Of a DNA stretch of 21,200 nt, positions 14,805-20,771 are shown piece after piece (the stretch's first letter is position 1; the number at the start of each line of letters is the position of its first letter). This DNA comes from Lactobacillaceae bacterium (lineage in GTDB: Bacteria > Bacillota > Bacilli > Lactobacillales > Lactobacillaceae), in NCBI GenBank assembly GCA_031261865.1, contig JAISIV010000081.1:1-21200 (forward strand), read 5' to 3'. The notes under the pieces are model-generated. The model was given only the letters and a program-made list of their open reading frames with translations, did no database searches and was not told the origin of the DNA. Made by a program: the position numbers and the translations under genes.

Positions 14805-16108
14805 TGATAAAAACACAACTCTTAATTATCGGTGGAAGTGATGCTGGAATTTCAGCCGCTTTACAAGCGCGTGAATTGAATAAAGAAATCAAGATTACGA
14901 TTGTCATGGCTGACTCATATCCTAACTTTTCAATTTGCGGATTGCCCTATGCTCTTAGTGGGGAAGTCTCAAAGTGGCAAAATTTGTCTCACCGAACGAT
15001 GGATGATTTGAAGGCCTATGACATTGATTTTTATTTAGATACCATTGTTGGTTCAATCGATGTAGAAAATCATCAGATTACTGCCGGAAATCAAGTTTTT
15101 GAATATGAGCAATTAATAGTTGGTACCGGTATGAAAGCTAAAACATTACCCATCTTTGGCGATGAGTCTAAAGTTGGTTACCTAACTTCGATGGGTAGGT
15201 TTTTCCAAGTAGAAGCTGCTCTTAAAAATCCAAATATTAGAACAGTTGCTGTAGTTGGCTCTGGTTATGTCGGCATTGAAAGTGCAGAAGCTTTAAAGAA
15301 AAGAGGCTATGAAGTCGTCCTAATAACAAAAGCGCCTGAAGTACTTTCAACTTTAGATGCTGACTTGTCTAAGACGCTCCACGACAAACTTGTCGAACAA
15401 GGAATTAAAGTTATTACAAATCAAAAAGTTGATGCAGTTTATGCTGATAATTTTGATTTCACATTAGTTGCCGTAGGTGTCAATCCGAATTCTAAATTGC
15501 TAATCGATGCTGGAGCGGATTTTGACGCTCGGGGTGCTATTGTAGTTGACGATCAGATGCATACGAGTTTAAAAGATATTTACGCGGCCGGTGACCTAGT
15601 TGAAACTAAGCATAGACTTCTCGGTCAAACTTATCTACCGCTTGGAACAACTGCTCATAAACAAGGCCGCATAGCTGGAGCAAATGCGGTAGGTTCAGAA
15701 TCGCATTTTGCTGGCATTCTCGGAACCCAAGTTATTCGAGTATTTGATTTAATTGCCGCTAGAACCGGTTTAAGGTTATCCGAAGCTATTGCTGCTGGCT
15801 TTAATGCCATCGAAGTCACTGGTAACGCTGATGATCACAAAGCTTATATTCCGGGTAGTCATTCAATTCAAATTAGAGTGGTGGCCGATGTTGACACTCA
15901 TCGGATTCTGGGTGCTCAATTGTTGGGTTCTACAGGAGCTGAAATTCCAAAGAGGACTGATATTTTTAGTACAGCTATCTACAACCAAATGACCGTCGAA
16001 CAATTTAGCGATCTTGATTTAACTTATTCACCAGTTGTTGGTTCTCCTTGGGATGCTGTTCAAATGGTTGTTCAAAAACTTGAAGCTGCAATTAGGAATA
16101 ATGATTGA
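14804..16108 (+). CDS. FAD-dependent pyridine nucleotide-disulfide oxidoreductase (CoA-disulfide reductase/NADH oxidase group)
   Basis: A 434-residue flavoprotein with the single redox-active cysteine layout of CoA-disulfide reductases, NADH oxidases and NADH peroxidases. The FAD site is IIGGSDAGIS (8-17). The active Cys45 lies in NFSICGLPYALSG, closest to the CGLPY of CoA-disulfide reductases. The NAD(P)H site is VVGSGYVGIESAEA, glycines 152-157. The second FAD motif IYAAGDLVE has Asp264. The C-terminal dimerisation domain (about 320-434) is complete. There is no rhodanese domain. Expected role: NAD(P)H-dependent reduction of O2, peroxide or a low-molecular-weight disulfide, which would suit a strain with two H2O2-forming pyruvate oxidases. 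The exact acceptor cannot be decided from sequence. It is first in a three-gene operon and overlaps the next gene by 8 nt. Confidence 0.88.
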   Translation: MIKTQLLIIGGSDAGISAALQARELNKEIKITIVMADSYPNFSICGLPYALSGEVSKWQNLSHRTMDDLKAYDIDFYLDTIVGSIDVENHQITAGNQVFEYEQLIVGTGMKAKTLPIFGDESKVGYLTSMGRFFQVEAALKNPNIRTVAVVGSGYVGIESAEALKKRGYEVVLITKAPEVLSTLDADLSKTLHDKLVEQGIKVITNQKVDAVYADNFDFTLVAVGVNPNSKLLIDAGADFDARGAIVVDDQMHTSLKDIYAAGDLVETKHRLLGQTYLPLGTTAHKQGRIAGANAVGSESHFAGILGTQVIRVFDLIAARTGLRLSEAIAAGFNAIEVTGNADDHKAYIPGSHSIQIRVVADVDTHRILGAQLLGSTGAEIPKRTDIFSTAIYNQMTVEQFSDLDLTYSPVVGSPWDAVQMVVQKLEAAIRNND

Positions 16109-16619
16109 ACAATACGTTGATATGTTAAAAAAGTCCGAGGATGATTACATTAGACGAGAAGAACTATTGCATTTTATTAAAGACGAATTCGCTGATAACC
16201 CAATTGTTTTAGTGCCTTACGTTGATTATTTTGCAACCTTTTTAGATAGTTCTAGAAATCTGACGCGGTTAATCACTTTTTACATTCTCAGATTTATCGC
16301 CAGTATCGACCCAACCAAAATTCATCCGTATCTTGAATATTTTCAAAAAGGAATGAACGATAAAAATATTAGTGTCCAAGACAATTCTTCATTTGTCCTT
16401 GGTTATCTTGGTGGACAAACGAATTTAGATATTTTAATCTCTCATTCAAAAACAATGGTTCCTAATCATGCCGTAGCTCATGCTGATAGATTTTTACAAG
16501 CAAGTAATGGATATGGTTTTTCAGAATTGATGGAAGTCTTAGATCAACGGCAAGGTGAATTTTCAAAAAATTCACTCAACAGACTTAACAGAATAAAAGT
16601 AAAATTTAGTCAGAGGTAA
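16101..16619 (+). CDS. hypothetical all-helical protein (possible HEAT-like repeats)
   Basis: I do not recognise this 172-residue protein. The start is the ATG at 16101, with AGGA just upstream and an 8-nt overlap with the flavoprotein stop (ATGATTGA); the longer frame from 16035 lies inside the flavoprotein. Hydropathy suggests successive amphipathic helices without membrane segments. The pattern (NPIVLVPYVDYFATFLDSS, then RLITFYILRFIASIDPTKI, then SVQDNSSFVLGYLGG) recalls HEAT/ARM-type repeats, that is, a protein-interaction scaffold. This is a structural impression, not a family match. Translational coupling to the flavoprotein suggests the two products are needed together. Confidence 0.75.
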   Translation: MIEQYVDMLKKSEDDYIRREELLHFIKDEFADNPIVLVPYVDYFATFLDSSRNLTRLITFYILRFIASIDPTKIHPYLEYFQKGMNDKNISVQDNSSFVLGYLGGQTNLDILISHSKTMVPNHAVAHADRFLQASNGYGFSELMEVLDQRQGEFSKNSLNRLNRIKVKFSQR

Positions 16620-16623
16620 AGTT

Positions 16624-16998
16624 ATGTGGAATCAAGAAGAATTATTTGAGTTTAAGAAGTTGGATGATTTATTAATCGCCCCATTTCATAATGATATGAA
16701 GACAACTGGTACGCCGACTCATATTTGGAATGTAGTTGTCGAAAATGGGTTATTTGTCCGTGCCTATAACGGGCAAGAATCATCCTGGTATCAAGCCGCA
16801 GTTCGAAATGGACAAGGCAAAATTTCAATCGGCGGCAAAGAATATGATGTCGAATTTATGCACGTCGATGATAAAAATAAATTAAAAGAAGTTGACGATG
16901 CATATATGGCAAAGTATGCCGGGTCTCCTTATCTACCTGATATGACGGAAGATCGTGCAAGAAACGCAACGATTCAAATAATGACTAAAGAAAATTAA
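16624..16998 (+). CDS. DUF2255 family protein
   Basis: A 124-residue protein matching the DUF2255 pattern: an N-terminal LDDLLIAPFHNDMKTTGTPTHIW segment, VVVENGLFVRAYNGQESSWYQAAV and a C-terminal AKYAGSPYLPDMTEDRARNATIQI. The family is thought to have a split beta-barrel fold related to flavin- or pyridoxamine-phosphate-oxidase-like proteins, and no activity is established. The ATG at 16624 has GAGG upstream and is 4 nt after the previous stop, so it is the third gene of the flavoprotein operon. A redox or cofactor-binding role would fit its neighbours but is inference. Confidence 0.8.
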   Translation: MWNQEELFEFKKLDDLLIAPFHNDMKTTGTPTHIWNVVVENGLFVRAYNGQESSWYQAAVRNGQGKISIGGKEYDVEFMHVDDKNKLKEVDDAYMAKYAGSPYLPDMTEDRARNATIQIMTKEN

Positions 16999-17000
16999 AA

Positions 17001-17033
17001 ACAAAACGGCCAACTGAAAATTGGCCGTTTTGT
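17001..17033. terminator. bidirectional terminator between convergent operons
   Basis: ACAAAACGGCCAA (17001-17013) pairs perfectly with TTGGCCGTTTTGT (17021-17033), loop CTGAAAA. T runs occur on the 3' side of both strands, so it ends the DUF2255 operon on plus and the XRE/membrane operon on minus. Confidence 0.92.
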
Positions 17034-17046
17034 TGTGACAGTTAAA

Positions 17047-17523
17047 TTAATTTTTATCGAAATATTTATATGAGAAGTAGTAAACCCATGCTTTAACTAG
17101 CTGACCTAGTGATAAATAGACTATTAATGAATTAAAAATTAAAGCCTTACTTAGAACTTGCATTAGAGCTCCTTCGAAAATAACCATCAGTACCAAAACG
17201 ATAAACCAAAGCTTATCAACTTTTGAAGTAAAAAGTTCTGCTTTTTGAATGTTTACCCATTCTCTTTCATCGTTGTGCGGTGTATTTTGGTCTTCTTTTA
17301 GACTTAAGCCGTATTTATTTACCCTACTAAGTTTGAGGGGACTTGTTCCAGTACTTTTTCGAAACCAAATTAGTAACGCCGCTTCCAAAATGATTACGAG
17401 AGAGGTAAAACCAAAATCTTTTTGTTGAAAGAAGATAATTCGCCATAACAAGAAACCAACGACAACAGAGAGTCCTGTTCTTAAAATCGCGGTTTTTAAT
17501 GTAATCAAATTCGTATCAATCAT
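17047..17523 (-). CDS. four-helix membrane protein, partner of the XRE regulator
   Basis: A 158-residue integral membrane protein. The chosen start is the ATG at 17523 (MIDTNLITLK), preceded by GGAG and overlapping the XRE stop by 8 nt (ATGATTGA); the frame extends to 17547 without a ribosome binding site. Hydrophobic segments are at about residues 11-27, 38-53, 102-119 and 125-146. Between helices 2 and 3 is a charged cytosolic loop with HNDEREWVNIQKAELF, resembling the DER-x-x-I-x-x-KA pattern of small membrane proteins found next to short XRE regulators in Firmicutes. Its function is unknown. The pairing suggests the membrane protein adjusts or responds to the regulator. Confidence 0.8.
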   Translation of the reverse strand: MIDTNLITLKTAILRTGLSVVVGFLLWRIIFFQQKDFGFTSLVIILEAALLIWFRKSTGTSPLKLSRVNKYGLSLKEDQNTPHNDEREWVNIQKAELFTSKVDKLWFIVLVLMVIFEGALMQVLSKALIFNSLIVYLSLGQLVKAWVYYFSYKYFDKN

Positions 17524-17713
17524 TTTTTTCTCCGAATAAATCATCAACGGTTGTTCCTAAGACTTTAGCCAACGAAAATGCCAGCGACAAAGATGGATCA
17601 TATTTGTTAGCCTCAATGGCGTTTATAGTCTGTCTAGTGACCTCAGTCTCTTTAGCTAATTTTTCTTGGGATAAACCGTTTTGACTTCTTAATTTTTTAA
17701 TATTATTGTGCAC
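17516..17713 (-). CDS. short XRE-family helix-turn-helix regulator, GTG start
   Basis: A 65-residue Cro/CI-type regulator that is nearly all helix-turn-helix: NNIKKLRSQNGLSQEKLAKE, then TEVTRQTINAIEANKYDPSLSLAFSLAKVLGTTVDDLF. An ATG at 17731 would add six residues (MFYIVD) that the family lacks and that are encoded by operator repeats. The GTG at 17713 gives the normal family N-terminus and lies exactly 6 nt after the -10 of a TTGACA/TACATT promoter, so the mRNA would begin at or next to the GTG with no leader. It is probably autoregulated through the repeats at 17721-17761. It overlaps the membrane protein gene by 8 nt. Confidence 0.87.
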   Translation of the reverse strand: MHNNIKKLRSQNGLSQEKLAKETEVTRQTINAIEANKYDPSLSLAFSLAKVLGTTVDDLFGEKND

Positions 17714-17719
17714 ATCAAC

Positions 17720-17748
17720 AATGTAAAACATCTTTTACATAATGTCAA
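17720..17748 (-). promoter_or_regulatory. XRE promoter driving a leaderless transcript
   Basis: On the minus strand TTGACA (plus 17743-17748), exactly 17 bp, TACATT (plus 17720-17725). Six bases then separate the -10 from the GTG at 17713, placing the transcription start on the start codon itself. This is the best promoter in the window and sits inside the operator repeats. Confidence 0.8.
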
Positions 17749-17761
17749 ATATGTTTTACAT
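17721..17761. repeat. operator repeats for the XRE regulator
   Basis: ATGTAAAACAT (17721-17731) and its exact reverse complement ATGTTTTACAT (17751-17761) flank a third copy of the half-site, TTTTACAT (17733-17740). The first and second form an 8-4-8 inverted repeat (17721-17740) over the -10 and spacer; the third lies just upstream of the -35. This is what an autorepressor site should look like. Confidence 0.75.
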
Positions 17762-17803
17762 AAAAGTCAATTTACAAAGCATATTCAATGCTAGGATGGA
17801 ACC

Positions 17804-18625
17804 ATGACATATAAAATGTTAGTTTCTGATGTAGATGAAACACTTTTAAATAACGACGGAACCATCAATCAATTGAATGTCGATGCCATTAAGAAAGCTG
17901 CTTCGAATGGCTTTAAATTTGTCCCCAATACTGGAAGATCTTTCAATTCGGTACAAGACTTATTAGAGATTCTTGGCCTAAGGGATCAGATTAATCAATA
18001 CGTTATTTCATACAATGGGGCCGCAATTATCGAGAATAAAAACAACGCCCCTTTGATTACTCGAGGAATGGATTTTAATTTAGCTCAAAAAGTATTCGAA
18101 CTGGGTTTGGTTGACAATACGGTTGATGCTCATATTTACACACTGGATACTCTTTTTATTTACAATATTTCTCCAACCGATAAAACATACATGGCTCAAC
18201 GTGGCGTGCCTTATAAAATCATGGTAGACGAAGACTGGTCGTTTTTAAAAAATGAAGCACCGATTATGAAAGTTATTTTTGAGCACCCAGATAAAGATGT
18301 TCAAAAGGCCATCTATCAGTCAGTTATGAGAGAGCTTTCTAATGAAGTCGAAGGAACTTTTTCTTCAAGTCGTTACGTTGAATTTAATACCAAGGGTGTC
18401 GATAAGGGAAGCGCTTCATTGTTGCTTGGCGAGAAACTAGGAATTAATCCAGATGAAATTATTGCCGTTGGTGACAATAACAATGACCTTTCGATGATTA
18501 AAGCTGCCGGATTGGGTGTCAGTGTTGCTAATGGAATTCCTGAAGTAAAAGACGCCGCAGATTACGTCACTAAAAGTTCTAATAATCAAGGCGCGATAGC
18601 GGAAATATTGGAAAAATTCGTTTAA
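17804..18625 (+). CDS. Cof-type HAD-IIB family phosphatase
   Basis: A 273-residue HAD hydrolase, probably dephosphorylating sugar phosphates, nucleotides or flavin mononucleotide in the cytosol. Motif I is SDVDETLLNNDG with Asp9 and Asp11; Glu replaces the common Gly after the second Asp. Motif II lies in VPNTGRSFNS. The conserved KGVDKGSAS lysine and motif IV VGDNNNDLSMIKAAGLGVSVANG complete the set. The C2B-type cap lies between, about residues 85-190. The ATG at 17804 is preceded by AGGATGG at 17793-17799, which could be a ribosome binding site or, read as TGC-TAGGAT, an extended -10 ending 6 nt before the ATG. The gene diverges from the XRE operon and may share its operator region. The substrate is not predictable. 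Confidence 0.9.
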   Translation: MTYKMLVSDVDETLLNNDGTINQLNVDAIKKAASNGFKFVPNTGRSFNSVQDLLEILGLRDQINQYVISYNGAAIIENKNNAPLITRGMDFNLAQKVFELGLVDNTVDAHIYTLDTLFIYNISPTDKTYMAQRGVPYKIMVDEDWSFLKNEAPIMKVIFEHPDKDVQKAIYQSVMRELSNEVEGTFSSSRYVEFNTKGVDKGSASLLLGEKLGINPDEIIAVGDNNNDLSMIKAAGLGVSVANGIPEVKDAADYVTKSSNNQGAIAEILEKFV

Positions 18626-18652
18626 AATAACTTTTATACAAAAGGAGAGATT

Positions 18653-19174
18653 ATGAATTTATTTAAAACTGCTAAGTGGACAACCATTATCGTTGGAATC
18701 CTACTTGCACTAATCGGAGGTTATGGTTTCTTTCAACCAGTCAGCGCTTCTGTAACGGTTATTTTGTTATTGGGAATCGCAGCCATTATTCGCTCGGTCA
18801 CTGATTTTGTAAACGCCTTTAATAGTCAGTTCTTAAGAGGGACACACGTTTTCGCTGGACTTTTAAACTTGATTGTCGGAATCATTTTGATTTTCGAGCC
18901 GGGTGTTGGCCACCTTTATTTTGGGCTTTTAATTAGTTTCTGGGTTCTTTTTGGATCTATCCAATATATTGCGGTTAGTTTTTCTAATGAGTTTGTATCT
19001 GGATGGGTTAGATGGTTATCAGTCCTACTAGGAGTTCTTGGTGTATTCGCATCAGTTTATTTGTTATTGGCGCCAGGTTTGACTTTCCTCGTCGCCATCC
19101 AAATTGCTTCGTTCTATTTAATCATTTTGGCTGTCATTATGATTATTACGGGAATCTCATCAACAGAAAATTAA
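18653..19174 (+). CDS. HdeD/DUF308-like membrane protein
   Basis: A 173-residue protein with six hydrophobic segments arranged in pairs: about 10-27, 33-50, 62-82, 86-105, 120-139 and 145-167. This is the HdeD (DUF308) pattern, seen also in IIVGILLALIGGYGFFQPV near the N-terminus and LIILAVIMIITGIS at the end. Escherichia coli HdeD is linked to acid resistance at high cell density; the role in Gram-positive bacteria is unknown. GGAG precedes the ATG at 18653. It begins 27 nt after the HAD gene with no terminator between, so cotranscription is likely, and it is followed by a strong terminator. Confidence 0.85.
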   Translation: MNLFKTAKWTTIIVGILLALIGGYGFFQPVSASVTVILLLGIAAIIRSVTDFVNAFNSQFLRGTHVFAGLLNLIVGIILIFEPGVGHLYFGLLISFWVLFGSIQYIAVSFSNEFVSGWVRWLSVLLGVLGVFASVYLLLAPGLTFLVAIQIASFYLIILAVIMIITGISSTEN

Positions 19175-19177
19175 TTC

Positions 19178-19202
19178 AAATCCACTACGGTGGATTTTTT
19201 TT
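19178..19202 (+). terminator. intrinsic terminator after the HdeD-like gene
   Basis: AAATCCAC (19178-19185) pairs perfectly with GTGGATTT (19190-19197) around a TACG tetraloop (UNCG type), followed by more T. The start codon of the next gene is only 8 nt beyond the stem. Confidence 0.9.
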
Positions 19203-19205
19203 ATT

Positions 19206-19778
19206 ATGGACAAACAAAATTTAATTAAACGAATTATGGCCGATCCCCAAAACGCCTCTTATACCGCGAGAAATATCAAACCTGTTTTTCAAATAGGTTC
19301 AAAGGTCAAATTACTCATTATTTCTCAAGCCCCAGGTTTAAAAGTAGAACAATCAGGTATTGTCTTTACGGATAAAAGTGGTGATAGATTAAGAGACTGG
19401 TTAGGAATCAATTCTCAAACTTTTTATAAATCAGGATTAATAGGCGTTCTTCCAATGGATGCCTATTATCCCGGAAAGGCCAAGACAGGTGATTTGCCAC
19501 CAAGAAAAGAATTCGCTCCAAAGTGGCACCCTCAAATTCTTTCGATGATGCCCGATATTCAAATGACGCTTCTGATTGGAAATTACGCCCAAAAATTCTA
19601 TTTAAAAGATTCCAAAACCCTCACACAAAGAGTAGAAGATTTTGAACAATACCTCCCAAAGTATTTCCCTTTGCCTCATCCAAGTCCTTTGAATAATATT
19701 TGGTTAAAAAAGAATCCATGGTTTGAATCAGATGTGATTCCCAACTTGAAAAATGAAGTTTCAAGGATTCTGAAATAA
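19206..19778 (+). CDS. uracil-DNA glycosylase superfamily protein
   Basis: A 190-residue protein of the uracil-DNA-glycosylase fold. Motif 1 is IISQAPGLKVEQSG (QAPG at 41-44), followed by FTDKSGDRLRDWLGI (54-68). The C-terminal motif is PLPHPSPLNNIWLKKNPWF, with HPSPLN at 159-164 matching the substrate-binding HPSP loop of the superfamily. The family contains base-excision enzymes, but many small members in lactobacilli have no tested activity; the usual water-activating aspartate is not obvious, so the function could differ. The start ATG at 19206 gives the N-terminus expected of relatives (IKRIMADPQNASYT). A later ATG at 19236 is possible. Neither has a Shine-Dalgarno sequence, and the first sits right against the upstream terminator. 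Confidence 0.82.
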   Translation: MDKQNLIKRIMADPQNASYTARNIKPVFQIGSKVKLLIISQAPGLKVEQSGIVFTDKSGDRLRDWLGINSQTFYKSGLIGVLPMDAYYPGKAKTGDLPPRKEFAPKWHPQILSMMPDIQMTLLIGNYAQKFYLKDSKTLTQRVEDFEQYLPKYFPLPHPSPLNNIWLKKNPWFESDVIPNLKNEVSRILK

Positions 19779-19826
19779 TTATTCAAAATTCATGATTGTA
19801 TTACATATACGTGCTTAAATAAGAGT

Positions 19827-20639
19827 ATGACAATTCCTAAAATTATCGCCACTGATTTAGATGGCACTTTCTTTAACGATTCCCATTCTTTTAATCATGA
19901 CAAACTGGCTAAACTTCTAGATTACCTAGATGCCAACAATGGTCATTTTATTGTCGCTACCGGAAACAGTCGAAACGTGGTCGATGCAGTTTTCGCCGAA
20001 TTTATCGGCCGTTTTGATTACTTGATTCAAAACGGAGCGGAAATTATAACCAAAGAAAACAGAACTCTTTCTTTGAAGACAATCAACCCCTTACATTTAG
20101 AAACCGTTAAAACAGTTATTCAAAATAGTCCATTAGAGTCCGGGTTTGGAAATATTTACACTACTTCAAAAAATGGTTACATGCTAGCAACTGACAAGGG
20201 TAAAGGTTTTAACTACCAAGCAGCCGTTGAAGAATTTCCAGAGTTAGTTTTTATTAATTCTTTAAACGAAATTCCTGATCCAGTTATCAAAGTTATCGTT
20301 AACTGGCCAGAAGCCAAAGCTATGAGTATGGTTAATGAGTTAAATATTGCTTTGGATGGGGCTGCAACAGTTACGACTTCCGGTAATGGATATATCGACG
20401 TGATTGCAGGAGGCGTTAATAAAGCTGAAGGCTTAAAGATTTTTGGTGAATATTACGACGTCCCGTTTTCTGATATGGCCGCTTTTGGTGACAATCTAAA
20501 TGACTTCGAAATGCTTTCGGAAGTTGGACATCCTATTGCAATGATAAACGGGCATGAAAAATTGCTTTCCCAATTTGAACTAAGTGTTGCTTCCAATGAT
20601 GATGATGGAGTCCTCGACACCATAAATAGTTGGATGTAA
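19827..20639 (+). CDS. second Cof-type HAD-IIB family phosphatase
   Basis: A 270-residue HAD phosphatase of the same class as the gene at 17804 but clearly different in sequence. Motif I is ATDLDGTFFNDSH with Asp10 and Asp12. Motif II is VATGNSRN. The family lysine is in GGVNKAEGLKIFGE. Motif IV is FGDNLNDFEMLSEVGHPIAMING. The C2 cap occupies about residues 85-185. Such enzymes dephosphorylate sugar phosphates, pyridoxal phosphate or flavin mononucleotide, often with overlapping specificity. There is no spaced Shine-Dalgarno sequence before the ATG at 19827; AAGAG ends 1 nt before it, and TGC-TTAAAT ends 6 nt upstream and could be an extended -10. It is a single gene closed by a terminator. 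Confidence 0.9.
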   Translation: MTIPKIIATDLDGTFFNDSHSFNHDKLAKLLDYLDANNGHFIVATGNSRNVVDAVFAEFIGRFDYLIQNGAEIITKENRTLSLKTINPLHLETVKTVIQNSPLESGFGNIYTTSKNGYMLATDKGKGFNYQAAVEEFPELVFINSLNEIPDPVIKVIVNWPEAKAMSMVNELNIALDGAATVTTSGNGYIDVIAGGVNKAEGLKIFGEYYDVPFSDMAAFGDNLNDFEMLSEVGHPIAMINGHEKLLSQFELSVASNDDDGVLDTINSWM

Positions 20640-20658
20640 TTAATTAGTTCTAATCCGC

Positions 20659-20682
20659 GAGCCAAATTCTTGGCTCTTTTTT
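20659..20682 (+). terminator. intrinsic terminator after the second HAD gene
   Basis: GAGCCAA (20659-20665) pairs perfectly with TTGGCTC (20670-20676), loop ATTC, then six T. Confidence 0.9.
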
Positions 20683-20732
20683 ATTTTCAAAAAACTTTTA
20701 AATCGCGCACGAAATTTGAAATTACAAAGGGG

Positions 20733-20771
20733 ATGAATATCGTATGTCCGCGTTACAATAAAACGCAATGA
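20733..20771 (+). other. possible 12-codon leader ORF before the ABC ATPase
   Basis: ATG at 20733 opens a short frame encoding MNIVCPRYNKTQ whose TGA overlaps the ABC ATPase start (ATGA, 20768-20771). The purine run AAAGGGG lies directly against the ATG with no spacing, which is poor for ribosome binding, so expression is doubtful. The alternative reading of the same bases is TACAAT (20754-20759) as a -10. Confidence 0.25.

Noticed and set aside
17721..17761. CRISPR-like or transposon terminal repeats
   Set aside because: There are only three short half-sites within 41 bp, located exactly on a promoter; operator repeats explain them better. No transposase or target duplication is present.
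20641..20767. Riboswitch or tRNA between the second HAD gene and the ABC ATPase
   Set aside because: The only strong structure is the HAD terminator. The remaining 85 bases show no conserved riboswitch core or cloverleaf.
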